Numbered from the stretch's first letter, positions 23,225 through 33,715 are shown. The stretch is 64,000 bases of DNA from Acanthosepion lycidas (GCA_963932145.1 OZ010588.1:104344550-104408549); one strand, 5' to 3'. Made by a program: numbers and translations. Notes: generated by a model from the letters alone, not told the origin.

Positions 23225-24340
23225 AACCTCCAGCATTCACTACGAATATTGCATAATATAGTAGACGATCACGGCTCTCCACTTCCTCCTATCCCTTGTG
23301 GATCTCAATAGGTTTCGTCCCTCTGCCATTTTCCTCAGACTACGTATCAGATTCTCCAGGCCCTCCTTCCTCATTACGTCTACCAGAAATTTCAGCTGCC
23401 TCTTCTTGATGTTAAGTATAAGCCTCCGCCTTGTTTGCATCCTCTCGAAGACCTCATCGCTGCTCACACGCTCGGTCCATGATATCCTCAGCATCCTTCT
23501 GTAGAACCACATCTCCGTCGTTCGAAGTCTCTTCTTCATCTTTGAGATAATCGTCCAACATTCGCTGCCGTAAAGAAGGACAGACGTCACATAACAGCTC
23601 AGTATTCTTTTCTTTGTTACCTTCTGTCTTGCAATACTCTGTCCAGCTTTTGGAATGTGTCCTTAACCATTCCAATACGCGTCTGCGGATCTCATTTCCA
23701 CATTTGCCGTTTTCTGTCAAGACGCTTCCCAGATATTTAAACTTCCGCACTTGCTTGATTTTAGTGTCATCGACCTGAAAGTCTCATTTCGGGCTCATCT
23801 TTTTACTGATGACCCTGAATTCTGTCTTCTTGTAGTTTATACTTAGTCCCTTCTTCTCGCTTTCCTTCCCATGTTGTCTTGTTTCATTTACTGACAACCT
23901 TACCTTTTGTCCTGTTACCAATGATCTTTAATTCTTTCTTTTCGCTTTCCTTGACTTAAGAGTTCCTATCGTCTTCTTTCTGTGTCTGCTAGCAACACTG
24001 AGTCATCTGCATATCTTATATTGTCAAGATTGTGGCCGATAATCATGAGTACTAACAGGACTTCTCTCAGGATTGTTTAACTCGCTGTAAAGTTTGAATA
24101 AGTCTGGCGAGAAGGTACGTCCTTGTCTTACGCCACTTTCTATTTTTGTGTATTTACTGAATTCATGTTCTATCCACATGCAAGCGGTTTGCTCCCGGTG
24201 TAAGTCCTGGATTATCTTAATATCCTTTCCAAATAAATCAAGCTTTCATAGCGGTTCTAACAGGTCTTTATGACATCCATTGTCAAACATCTTTGTATAA
24301 TCTATAAAAACATAGGTGTATACACATCCCTTTGCTTTTC
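23225..24340 (-). mobile_element. RTE/CR1-like LINE fragment, copy 1
   Basis: Minus strand, in order from 24340: DYTKMFDNGCHK near 24295 (motif A region), FSKYTKIESGVRQG near 24150, DNIRYADDSVLLAD (motif C, about 24030), KYLGSVLTENGKCGNEIRRR (about 23735) and the C-terminal domain LLYGSECWTIISKMKKRL then TTEMWFYRRMLRISWTERVS (frame 23240-23590). The C-terminal wording is characteristic of a LINE family widespread in marine invertebrates. Frameshifts around 23600-23700 and 23800-24000. The YADD box itself is intact. Confidence 0.75.
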
Positions 24341-24477
24341 TGTTGCTCTTCTGGAGATCATTTACAGCTAAATACTCGAAGTAAATTAACTTTAAGGAAG
24401 AAACTACAAGGAAAATACACCTATTCTACCTTATTAAGGGTAAAAATTATATTACATAACATTTCCTTACTTGAATA

Positions 24478-24612
24478 CTTCGACGTGGTGTAATGGTCAG
24501 CAAGCTTGTCTCTCAAGAACAATTACGACTGAGTAGTGAGTTCGATCCTCACTGGTTGCTTCACAATTTCGGCCTTGTGCCACATCTTAGCTACACTTAG
24601 AAAATCACCTTA
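24478..24612 (+). mobile_element. tRNA-like SINE (family B), single unit
   Basis: A tRNA-like head (GGTGTAATGGTCAGCAAGC for the A box; GAGTTCGATCCTCACTGG for the B box) is followed by a short conserved tail (TTTCGGCCTTGTGCCACATC). The same unit is found as head-to-tail dimers at 43653-43931 (minus) and 57500-57767 (plus). No clear target-site duplication was seen here. Confidence 0.75.
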
Positions 24613-24619
24613 ACAGTTT

Positions 24620-25275
24620 AATACATTTTTTCTTTGTTTTCAATGAAATTTTCCCGTCTCTTAATACTTTGCTTAGATTTGGAAGTCTTCTTTCTCTACC
24701 CCAGTGCCACTTCGATTCCAGTGTTGCATTTTCTGTCCTTCTTAAATATTTTAATTTTCACATTTTAATTTTGATATCATCAGTTTGTAATTCATATGTT
24801 GGGCTGTTTCTTTTGCTGACAACCATACACGGTCTCTTCTTACAGTTTAGGTTTAGTCCTTTCTTCTTGCTTTCCTTTACCACATTCTCTAAGAGTTCCT
24901 GTAGTGACCTTTCTATATCTGTTACTAATACTGAGTCATCTACATATCTAATGTTGTCAAGACTGTGGTAGCCAATGATGAAACCTGGTAGAACTTCTAA
25001 ATCTCTCAGGATTGCTTCACTCACTGTAAAGGTTGAATGTCCGGCGAGAAGGTATATCCTTGTCTTACGCCACTTTCTATTTTTGTGTATTTACTGAATT
25101 CATGTTCTATCCTCATGCAGGCGATTTGCTCCCGGTGTAAGTCCTGGATTATCTTAATATCCTTTCCAAATGAATCAATCTTTCCTGGTGGTTTTAACAG
25201 TTATTAGTGACATCCATTGTCAAACACCTTTGTATAATCTATAAAACATAGGTGTATATACATTGTTTTTATAAA
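24620..25275 (-). mobile_element. RTE/CR1-like LINE fragment, copy 2 (tandem with copy 1)
   Basis: The frame at 24758-25024 reads LDNIRYVDDSVLVTDIERSL then LQELLENVVKESKKKGLNL. Motif C is YVDD rather than the YADD of copy 1. The segment 25040-25265 nearly repeats 24110-24330 (shared CTTGTCTTACGCCACTTTCT, GTGTAAGTCCTGGATTATCT). The two copies lie in the same orientation, separated by the family B SINE. Confidence 0.75.
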
Positions 25276-25289
25276 TCAGTAATGAAAGG

Positions 25290-25672
25290 AAACCTATGCG
25301 CGTCTTGATCACGCAGCTAAGTTGACTCCCTGGTTTATATATCGGGGGCAGCCGGTGACATACTGTGTGGGGGAGGTTAATCAAGTCCGGGTGGCTAGGG
25401 GATTACTTTCCAGGTCAAGTTACTTTGAAGGTCATGTGTGGGACTGGCAGCAAAGTCTATTTTAGCATCCTCTAGGGGGACCCAGGACATGTCGGAGTCA
25501 TAAGATCAACTTTCACTAAATTGGATTTGTATCATCCGTTAGTTGCTGGTTTTGAATTACACATTACAAGAGTACTATGGAGAAACAAGAATCACAGGCC
25601 AATACTGGCGAAGTGAGTTCGACTGTTCTTGTGTCAGACTCAGTTAAGCTACCCAAATACCTATGCTTTAAT
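25290..25672 (+). mobile_element. 5' end of an LTR retroelement: leader and truncated gag start
   Basis: A GC-richer leader (TTTATATATCGGGGGCAGCC at about 25334, possibly a TATA region) is followed by an ATG at 25577. The frame opens MEKQESQANTGEVSSTVLVS and continues DSVKLPKYLCFN before a stop at about 25673. The VKLPKF-like string soon after a charged start is typical of Gypsy-type gag proteins in animals, and the sequence breaks off right after it into AT-rich DNA. No LTR boundary could be placed. Confidence 0.4.
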
Positions 25673-25903
25673 TAAACATTACAATTTATACTTGCAGTTG
25701 AGTTGTTTTGTCGAAAATAATCATGGTTACGAAATTCACTCAGCGTAATTCACTAGTTTACTTATGTGAATAATTAGATAAATTTACTTTTCGGCAACTA
25801 ACAGGCTTTGTCTTGATTTTGCGAACTAAAAAGAAAAAAAATATTAAAAATCGTAACGTTTAAAGATAGAAAAAACTATTCTTCGAAGCGAAGCAAAAAC
25901 CTT

Positions 25904-26107
25904 TTGATTTTCAAGAAAAGTAAAAAGAACAAAAGAAATGATAAGCGAAGCGTTCGCCGTTTCTTGCAGATGTTAATCAATCGTCATGTTTTAGAAAATA
26001 AGCATCGACAGGTGCTTTTAATTGCAGCCGAGAATCAAATTTTAAAACAATTCGACTATAGTGATCTTCAAAATAATTCACCGCTTCTTTTTAACACCAT
26101 TTGTTGA
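25904..26107 (+). CDS. 67-codon basic ORF, unrecognised
   Basis: Very basic start (FKKSKKNKRNDKRSVRR) then an amphipathic stretch (FLQMLINRHVLENKHRQVLL, IAAENQILKQF). It ends 20-30 bases before the 107-bp array. It may be a repetitive-element remnant; no family recognised. Confidence 0.2.
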   Translation: MIFKKSKKNKRNDKRSVRRFLQMLINRHVLENKHRQVLLIAAENQILKQFDYSDLQNNSPLLFNTIC

Positions 26108-26129
26108 ACAATTGTGCATTTCTCTAAAA

Positions 26130-27655
26130 ACTGCAATATTCAATTCGTCTTGATATATTTCTGAGATGAGGTATTATATACACTATTTACATTATTCCGA
26201 CTACTGTCCTCATTTTTGTCGCCATATTCATTACAACGTTTCGGCCCTTCAGTATCTGTCTATATTTCTGAGATGAAGTATTATGTACACTATTTACATT
26301 ATTCAGACTATTGTCCTCTTCTTTGTCGCCATAATTATTACAACGTTTCGGCCTTTCAGTATCTGTCTATATTTCTGAGATGAGGTATTATGTACACTAT
26401 TTACATTATTCAGACTATTGTCCTCATCTTTGTTGCCATAATTATTACAACGTTTCGGCCTTTAAGTATCTGTCTATATTTCTGAGATGAAGTATTATGT
26501 ACACTATTTACATTATTCGGACTATTGTCCTCATCTTTGTTGCCATATTTATTACAACGTTTCGGTCTTCCAGTATCTGTCTATATTTCTGAGATGAGAT
26601 ATTATTTACACTATTTACATTATTCAGACTATTGTCCTCATCTTTGTTGCCATATTTATTACAACGTTTCGGCCTTTCAGTATCTGTCTATATTTCTGAG
26701 ATGGAGTATTATGTACACTATTTACATTATTCAGACTATTGTCCTCATCTTTGTTGCCATATTTATTACAACGTTTCGGCCTTTCAGTATCAGTCTATAT
26801 TTCTGAGATGAAGTATTATGTACACTATTTACATTATTCAGACTATTGTCCTCATCTTTGTTGCCATATTTATTACAACGTTTCGGCCTTTCAGTATCTG
26901 TCTATATTTCTGAGATGAGATATTATTTACACTATTTACATTATTCAGACTATTGTCCTCATCTTTGTTGCCATATTTATTACAAGGTTTTAGCCTTTCA
27001 GTATCTGTCTATATTTCTGAGATGGAGTATTATGTACACTATTTACATTATTGAAACAATTGTCCTCATCTTTGTCGCCATAATTGTTACAACGTTTCGG
27101 TCTTTCAGTATCTGTCTATATTTCCGAGATGAGGTCTTATGTACATTATTTACATTATTCGGACTATTGTCCTCATCTTTGTTGCCATATTTATTACAAC
27201 GTTTCGGCCTTTCAGTATCAGTCTAAATTTCTGAGATGAAGTATTATGTACACTATTTACATTATTCAGACTATTGTCCTCATCTTTGTTGCCATATTTA
27301 TTACAACGTTTCGGCCTTTCAGTATCTGTTTATTTTTCTGAGATGAGATATTATGTACACTATTTACATTATTTGGACTATCCTTCTCATCTTTGGCGTC
27401 AAATTTATTAAAACGTTTCGGACCTTCAGTATCTATCTATATTTTTGAGATGAGGTATTATGTACACTACTTACATTATTCGGACTATTGTCCTCATCTT
27501 TGTTGCCATATTTATTACAATGTTTCGACCTTTCAATATCTGTCTATATTTCTGAGATGAGGTATTATGTACATTATTTACATTATTCGGCCTACTGTCG
27601 CCATATTTATTACAACATTTCGGCTTTTCACTATCTGTCTATATTTCTGAGATGA
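26130..27655. repeat. 107-bp satellite array, 14 units, of Penelope-terminus origin
   Basis: The anchor CAACGTTTCGG or a variant occurs at 26234, 26341, 26448, 26555, 26662, 26769, 26876, 26983, 27090, 27197, 27304, 27411 and 27518: twelve intervals of exactly 107 bp. A last unit is 95 bp long (27613, missing about 12 bp). Read on the minus strand each unit contains ACTGAAAGGCCGAAACGTTG, TAATAAATATGGCAACAAAG and ATGAGGACAATAGTCTGAA, the same strings as the 125-bp units at 14758-15050 and 27819-27945. So it is an amplified, internally deleted form of that repeat. Translated frames over it (26525-27226) are artefacts. Confidence 0.95.
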
Positions 27656-27775
27656 AAGTTCTCCAGCGCTAGTTAGTTAAATCCATGGCACAGAGGATAA
27701 AGGCGTTAATTAGATCCAGTGACAAGATCCAAAGAGTGTGAGTTCAATACCCGGCTAAGGCAGTGGAGAACTTTC
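27654..27775 (+). mobile_element. tRNA-like segment bounded by an 11-bp inverted repeat
   Basis: CATGGCACAGAGGATAAAGG (A-box-like) and GTGAGTTCAATACCCGGC (B-box-like GTTCAATACCC) are 50-odd bases apart, as in a tRNA gene or SINE head. The segment is bounded by GAAAGTTCTCC (27654-27664) and its exact reverse complement GGAGAACTTTC (27765-27775). No similar copy was noticed elsewhere in the window. Confidence 0.45.
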
Positions 27776-27818
27776 AGAGGGGAATTAACAGAGATAACTG
27801 ATATCCATTAGACATGTC

Positions 27819-27945
27819 ACGTGGAACTAGAACAGTCTACCCCAGTAAACGAAATAAAGGGTTCAGTTTGGCATTCCTATCACCTTAAGAAGGCCGGAGC
27901 GTACAGCGGCCGAAGCGTTTTAATAAATAGGGCGACGAGAGTTTT
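27819..27945 (+). repeat. 125-bp Penelope-terminal-like unit, single
   Basis: Reads CACGTGGAACTAGAACAGTC, then CACCTTAAGAAGGCCGGAGC and CGGCCGAAGCGTTTTAATAA, matching the units at 14758-15050 with a few changes (CTGAAGA to CTTAAGA; GAAAC to GAAGC). It lies 160 bp after the 107-bp array but in the opposite orientation. Confidence 0.65.
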
Positions 27946-28404
27946 TTTTCTTTTATCTTATTCTTCTTGCTTTTATCTTGTCAGAGGCGACTTTCTGTTG
28001 ATTTATATTGTTCATTTAACAGCTGTAAAATATAAAAACTATCCGAGCAACAAAATAAGGTGAAAGAAGAAGAGGTAAAAAGATTGTTTCATCGAAAGAC
28101 TTCAGAATATTAAGTTGTTACATGCATTCGTTTGTTTTTTTCTAATTTACTTTTGTACTTATTACTTCTTAAGATTCCTAATGAATCAATCAACAATGTA
28201 TTCCTCTTCATTATTGGCGACCTTCTGCCAACGATCAACTAATTCTTCAATACCTCAACAACTGATTTTGACTCGAAGAATCACATTTTAAACTCCACAT
28301 CTTTGTTCAACGTAATACTCCTCAAAATGTTAGCGTCCTGGGTATGACGATAAACTACATTCGCGCCCTGGGTAAGACGATAAACTGCGTCCAACAGCAA
28401 GGCC

Positions 28405-28610
28405 TCTGATAATACATTTTGAAAAAATAATATTACCAGCTATACGTTTTTGAGAAAATAATGTTGCCAGCTATATGTTTTTGAAAAAATAATATTACCA
28501 GCTATACGTTTTTGAAAAATATTACCAGCTATACGTTTTTGAAAAAATAATATTACCAGCTATACGTTTTTGAAAAAATAATGTTGCCAGGTATACATTT
28601 TTGAGAAAAA
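28405..28610. repeat. 31-bp tandem array, 6 units
   Basis: CCAGCTATACG or a variant recurs at 28436, 28467, 28498, 28525, 28556 and 28587. Spacing is 31 bp with one 27-bp unit. The minus-strand frames here (28522-28741) translate the array. Confidence 0.9.
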
Positions 28611-28839
28611 AAAATATTAACAGAAATGGATTTTTGACAAAACAAAACAAAATTCTTACCAAAAAAAAAAAAGAAGTTGTCGACATTAAATGACCCACTG
28701 AGGTCGATGTGCCGTAAAACAAAACAAACCAAACCAATCAAATTGTTAAAATCGAGTGAAAAAGGTGGTAGCTTGAAGTGGTTAAATCAGCGGTTAAATC
28801 AGTTCTACCACAACCACTAAGGTGGGTGTGGTAGAACTT

Positions 28840-29242
28840 CCTAACCGTGATCTTTGTATCTATGAGTAGCCTGGTGTCGAGAGAGTAAAGTGGCGGCAAT
28901 GGAGGTGAGCTGAAGTTTCTTTCTTTCAGTCAATGCATGTAGCACTAATGCGCAGTGTTTCTGGGCCTTACCTATTGAGTGAAGATGACGAACGACAGTA
29001 ACAGAAGAGTTTGTCATCTTCTGAGACAATTCCTTAGAGGCATGTAGCGTGCAATTGTTTTTCATCAAACTGAACTGGTTGGCCAAAACGTGGAGAATGT
29101 GTGATTTCGAACTTCTCATTGAAATGGAAAAAACATTTCTGTACCATTCTGTCGGTAATGAAGCCATCTCCGCCCACAGCACAACTGTCTTGAGCAGTTT
29201 TGTCACTTTGATTAAAAGCAAAAAGACGTCGAATATGATCAT
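28840..29242 (-). pseudogene. mariner-type transposase N-terminal fragment
   Basis: The 133-codon minus-strand frame contains SQKMTNSSVTVVRHLHSIGK and then AQKHCALVLHALTERKK, which fits the second helix-turn-helix of mariner transposases (STV.RHL..IGK.QK....PHELTE..K). The acidic catalytic residues lie further downstream in the family and are absent here. The first part (MIIFDVFLLLIK...) does not match and may come from flanking DNA. Confidence 0.5.
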
Positions 29243-29599
29243 TCTTGTCTACTTAGCATTCCATCTCAAATGGGTGTCAAATCTGAAATAAAATGCCAAT
29301 AACGTTAGACAAATGGTTCACAAGAAGACCAGCGTTATTATGAAGCAAAAAAGGCTACAAATTATTATTCTTCGAAATGATTTGTAGAATATCAGAAAGA
29401 ATGAACGGATATATGTAATAGCCTAATAAATAAAACAAGTCGTTATTCGTTTTTCAAGCAATAAATATAAGTTTGAAGCAATCTTAAATGTAAGTTTGAG
29501 TCTGAATTGAAATTCCAAATTAGATTATAGTGCAATTAAATATTTAACAAAAGTAATAATTCATCCAAACAACAACATATCTCCCGAGATACAGAAATA

Positions 29600-30105
29600 T
29601 TAATGAAACGGTGTAAATTCAAATCAGTACCTGAAGATTGAATTAAGCATAAAATCACTTCGCTAGTAGAACATAATGTATGCATTAAAATACTGTTAAT
29701 CCATTGAATGGTGTGATCCTCATTTATAAAACTGTTGTCAGATGTTTCTAGTGTATATTTTTTTAAGTTAATCAAGTACTTTCGAAGATCCATGTCTTCA
29801 TCATCAGGCTGTACTTTTTTTCCTTTAAAGTTAAAATTTGAAGACGAAATAATTGTTTGAAGACCGAAAGATGTTTTTTTTTAAGTATATGCTATTTATT
29901 GACGGTTGTACAATCTCGGAACGTGCGAGTCGCAACGCTAAAGTTCAGAATTTCAAGTGAGAATTTTTATATGAATTTTGTAATTTGGTAAATCCACGAA
30001 TTCTTTTTTTACAATTGTTTTTCAGTTGACATGACATGAACTAACAATATAGCTCAATTAATATAGTGATATGTCTTAGTAGTTTTTTCTCAGGAATTTC
30101 GTAAG
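29600..30105 (-). repeat. dispersed repeat R2, copy 2
   Basis: Reverse-oriented counterpart of 22010-22460. On the minus strand it carries CCTGATGATGAAGACATGGA then TCTTCGAAAGTACTTG at about 29806-29776, a variant of the stem-loop motif. It ends near CTCAGGAATTTCG (30090-30103), followed by ATGAGGACAAATAGTCCGAA and (TA)n. Confidence 0.65.
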
Positions 30106-30132
30106 ATGAGGACAAATAGTCCGAATAATGTA

Positions 30133-30137
<5 letters not shown>

Positions 30138-30200
<63 letters not shown>
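30138..30200. repeat. (TA)n microsatellite, left of the DD37D transposon
   Basis: About 62 bases of TA, ending exactly where the terminal inverted repeat of the 30201-31452 element begins. Confidence 0.95.
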
Positions 30201-30205
<5 letters not shown>

Positions 30206-31448
30206 GAGGCTGGTATTTGAGGACATACAGATTTAACATTAATACTGCTTCCCGCTAGCTTCTAATGCTTTTATTTTTCAGAAATCAAGAATGCCAAACC
30301 CTATGATAACAAATAAAATGAAAAGGTAGGCTGCGATTGTTGCATTATAGGCTGATCATAGCGATTTGGATATTGTACGTTTCCTCAGAGGTGCAACATT
30401 ATTTGTCCACAAGATACTAAAAGAGAAGACGCTGACAGTTCCCCAATTTTGTATCAAAATGTAAAAGACATTCTGCCTGCTCTGATAAAATGAGAACATC
30501 CGAATTTATTCAGGAAGTCAAGCAGACAATTGATGAAAACCGCGGTCAATCAATGAGGTCAATTGCCAAAAAGCTGCATGTGTCAGAAAAGACAATCAGA
30601 AGAAGTGTTTATGAAGACATTCGATACAAATTCTAGATGATGAAGAGAGGTCAATTTATGTCTGAAAAAACAAAAGAAAACCGTTTAAACAGATCCAAAA
30701 GGCTTTTAAACAAACTTTAAAATCCTTCAGAAGCTGGTGTGTTTTGGTTTTTCTCAGATGAAAAAAATTTGATCAAGATCAAAAACAGAAGAAATGACAG
30801 ATGGCTTTCTTCAGATCCTTCTGAGGTTACAAGAGTGATGCGGACAAAACTTCCTTCAAGTGTTATGGTATTGGGTGTTGTTAGCAATGAAGGACATGTT
30901 ATGCCACCGCACTTTTTTCCACAAGGTCTTAGAGGAAATTCTGCTGCTTATATTGAGGTTCTAGAAACAGTTGTCAAGCCCTGGAATGACAACATATGCA
31001 ACGGCAGGTTTACATATTCCAGCAAGACTCAGCTCCATCCCACAAGGCTCTACGAACACAAGAATGGATGGCTGACCATTTATATGACCACATCACACCC
31101 AACATTTGGCTTCCTAACTCTCCAGATCTCAATCCACTAGACTATTATGTGTGGAGCGTTGTTGAGAAGGAGGTTAATAAACAGCCTCATAACACCAAAG
31201 ACTCTCTTAAAGCTGCAATAGTTCCAGTAATGTCTGGTATAAATAAGGGACCAACTAATCAGAGATTGCAGCCGATTTTTACCCCGTGTAGAGGCAGTTA
31301 TTGATGCTAGTGGCGGTTTTATTGAATAAAATTAAATAATAGTTACTTAAATTTTATGTTTACTTGTTTGTAATCAAATATAATTATATTCATTTGTTCA
31401 GAAAGTTTTTTACTAATCCATAAAATCTGTCCTCAAATACCAGCCGCA

Positions 31449-31452
<4 letters not shown>
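30201..31452 (+). mobile_element. Tc1/mariner-superfamily transposon, DD37D (maT-like), inactive
   Basis: Terminal inverted repeats of about 25 bp: AGGGTGAGGCTGGTATTTGA at 30201 and, inverted, CAAATACCAGCCGCACACTA ending near 31452. Transposase reading: ATG at 30490 (MRTSEFIQEVKQTIDENRGQ, helix-turn-helix with SIAKKLHVSEKTIRR), TAG at about 30634, TAA at about 30718, then FFSDEKNLIKI (first catalytic Asp, frame 30739-31140). A frameshift near 31015 leads to YIFQQDSAPSH (second Asp) and SPDLNPLDYYVW (third Asp; frame 30996-31304). Counting residues between the second and third Asp gives 37, hence DD37D, as in maT-type elements. Two stops and one frameshift make it non-functional. (TA)n lies on both sides. 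Confidence 0.85.

Positions 31453-31514
<62 letters not shown>
31453..31514. repeat. (TA)n microsatellite, right of the DD37D transposon
   Basis: About 60 bases of TA beginning at the right terminal repeat. Together with 30138-30200 it suggests insertion of the transposon into one longer TA array. Confidence 0.95.
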
Positions 31515-31516
<2 letters not shown>

Positions 31517-31756
31517 CTAATAATCTTATAAATATAAGCAGCTATACTCGTCCGGCAAAACCTTAAGTGTTTTAGCTTGTAAATGAAGAAACCAATACCC
31601 AAGTGTAAAAAAGGGTAAAAAAAAGAAAGAACTAAGAACATGTACTTCCGGCGAAAATAATCGTCTAGAATCAAAGTTCAGAGTCCAAAGAAAAAACAAC
31701 CTCCGGCAGGAGTAAAGTAAAAATAACTAAGCAAAGTGCTCAATACGCTAAGTAGA

Positions 31757-31890
31757 GCAAACTAAGTAAACCTAAAGAGCCAGACAAACCTACCTAGGTT
31801 TCAAGTACGCGGATCGCCAGGGCAGACTGGTTGGACGATCCCCGTAGGTGAAACCTTGGTAGTTTTGTCTGGCTCTTTAGGTTTACTTTG

Positions 31891-31891
<1 letters not shown>
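31757..31891. mobile_element. palindromic MITE-like element
   Basis: The left arm (GTAAACCTAAAGAGCCAGAC onwards, 31766-31803) and right arm (TGAAACCTTGGTAGTTTTGT then CTGGCTCTTTAGGTTTACTT, 31849-31888) pair over nearly 40 bases with few mismatches. The loop is GC-rich (GCGGATCGCCAGGGCAGACT) and itself has GGATCG/CGATCC complementarity. The right end touches (TA)n at 31892. No protein is encoded. Confidence 0.75.

Positions 31892-31950
<59 letters not shown>
31892..31950. repeat. (TA)n microsatellite
   Basis: About 58 bases of TA directly after the palindrome at 31757-31891. Confidence 0.95.
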
Positions 31951-31952
<2 letters not shown>

Positions 31953-32087
31953 TTGCATTTACATACTTCCAAATACAAATATATAACTATAATTTAAAAA
32001 CAAATATACACATCCAATATGTAGTTTCAAATATAAATAAAAATATAATAAAAATGTTCAGACAAATATCATATATCCACATCTAGA

Positions 32088-32210
32088 AATGTAATGTTGT
32101 GGGATGGAGCCGAGTCTTCGTCTTCCTGGAAGATGTAAGGGCCTGCCGTTTGCATATGTTGTTAATCCAGGGTTTGACAACTGTTTCTAGAACCTCAATA
32201 GAGTATATCA
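32088..32210 (-). pseudogene. DD37D transposase fragment
   Basis: Minus strand reads YSIEVLETVVKPWINNICKR, the same stretch as YIEVLETVVKPWNDNICNGR in the 30201-31452 element (about 30950-31010), then LHPTTL. About 120 bp of a second copy. (TA)n follows at 32242-32296. Confidence 0.75.
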
Positions 32211-32238
32211 GTAAAAGGATAATATGAATAAACACAAA

Positions 32239-32241
<3 letters not shown>

Positions 32242-32296
<55 letters not shown>
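32242..32296. repeat. (TA)n microsatellite
   Basis: About 54 bases of TA next to the transposase fragment at 32088-32210. Confidence 0.95.
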
Positions 32297-32299
<3 letters not shown>

Positions 32300-32301
<2 letters not shown>

Positions 32302-33045
32302 TTGGTTAGATTGATGTGAGTTTGTGACCCTGGGTTTCACGCTTTTGCGATCGTCAGACAAACTGATTAATTCTTTTTAAATTTTGGATTTATGTAGATT
32401 GCGTGTATTGGTGTTATTATTGAAGTGGGGGGGGAGGAACGTCGTCGTGATGTCATCGTGCTAACGCAAACATCGATGTATGTTCATACGCCCAATGAAG
32501 TACGCAGACACACATACACACTTGGTCGTCCGTCGGGACTCATACATATATAAACATATGTGGACTGTTTCGGATATGACATATGTATGTATACGGGTGG
32601 TGTTGTGTCTATACATACGCATTTGTATGATGAAATTCAAATATTGGAAGTGTAGCTAAAATTTCTCGTGAATGTTTCGTGAATGTATACATGTCATTTT
32701 TCTATTTTTCCACTGAATAATATTTCCTCGCATGTATGTATATACGTGTGGTGGGGTTTGTGTAAAATTATGATAGGTAAAAATTATTATTATTTTTATT
32801 TATATTTATTTTTAAATTTTTGAAAAAAAGGGGGTTTATTTGTTATATTTAAAGCTGGTTATTTGTTTGTTTTTGATGACTGTGTATATGTAACAGGTAG
32901 AAATTCGGTTTGTAATCCTTATTGGTTATTTTATATGGTGATATTTAATATTTAATATGCTGGGCGAGAGGGTAGTTTATGTTAATAATTATAGCGGGTC
33001 TATATGATAATAGTAGATATATTTATTTATATTTATATACACACA
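32300..33045. other. no recognisable gene
   Basis: AT-rich with many ATGTATGTATA-like strings and a G9 run near 32427. No frame or repeat family recognised. Confidence 0.35.
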
Positions 33046-33049
33046 CTTT

Positions 33050-33050
33050 T

Positions 33051-33085
<35 letters not shown>

Positions 33086-33104
33086 GTTTACTTTTACAAT
33101 ATGT

Positions 33105-33156
<52 letters not shown>
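33050..33156. repeat. (CA)n and (TA)n microsatellites
   Basis: CA repeat at about 33050-33077 and TA repeat at about 33108-33156, the latter touching the palindrome at 33157. Confidence 0.9.
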
Positions 33157-33159
<3 letters not shown>

Positions 33160-33344
33160 ACAGCAAAAAACAAAAATGACCTCAACATAGATTATAGTCT
33201 ATTTGAAGCCGTTCTGTACGCGGCTATCATATAATATATAATCCGTCGTATGATATATGATACCCGCGTACAGAACAGCTTGAAATAGACTATGCTCTAT
33301 GTTGAGCTAATTTTTGTTTTGTTTTTTGTTTTGCTGTAAAAAAT
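33157..33344. mobile_element. palindromic MITE-like element with TTTTACAGC ends
   Basis: Ends are TTTTACAGCAAAA and its reverse complement TTTTGCTGTAAAA, each next to TA. Inner strings pair as CTCAACATAGA/TCTATGTTGAG (33181; 33296), ATAGTCTATTT/AAATAGACTAT and TTCTGTACGCGG/CCGCGTACAGAA, leaving a central AT-rich loop near 33230-33255. About 190 bp, almost wholly self-complementary. It fits a non-autonomous TA-inserting element. Confidence 0.8.
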
Positions 33345-33449
33345 ACATATGCTTTGTTATAATAAATACAGCGAGCTCTCTGTGGATCAGTTTTAATAAA
33401 TAATATTACTAGGATCCACCCGGATTATATAGCAACGGACCGATTACCT

Positions 33450-33452
<3 letters not shown>

Positions 33453-33503
<51 letters not shown>
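33453..33503. repeat. (TA)n microsatellite
   Basis: About 48 bases of TA. Confidence 0.95.
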
Positions 33504-33505
<2 letters not shown>

Positions 33506-33712
33506 TTTTCTGAATCGTCTACAAGAAGCGAGAGCAAGATCTAAAAAGTCAACCAATCTAACAGTGATCTCATCCCACAATCCTCATTCTTGCTCCATAT
33601 GTGGCCTCCTTTGTAAATCAATAGCGCCACAAGATTATCGCACAAAATTTCATAACTGAGACAATTAAGCTGTCAGATCCTCATACGTTGAAACCGACTG
33701 GGAGGAGAGTCC

Positions 33713-33715
<3 letters not shown>

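Noticed and set aside
24478..24560. Functional tRNA gene
   Set aside because: The B box is good, but the unit continues into a repeated tail and no proper acceptor stem was found; it recurs as dimers.
26525..27226. Frames of 93 and 126 codons with 36-residue periodic repeats
   Set aside because: Artefact of the 107-bp satellite; the frame drifts with the period.
26130..27655. Regular array resembling a CRISPR
   Set aside because: Units are continuous 107-bp repeats with no unique spacers, in a eukaryotic context.
28522..28741. Minus-strand frames of 71 and 62 codons rich in Phe
   Set aside because: They cover the 31-bp array and poly-A tracts.
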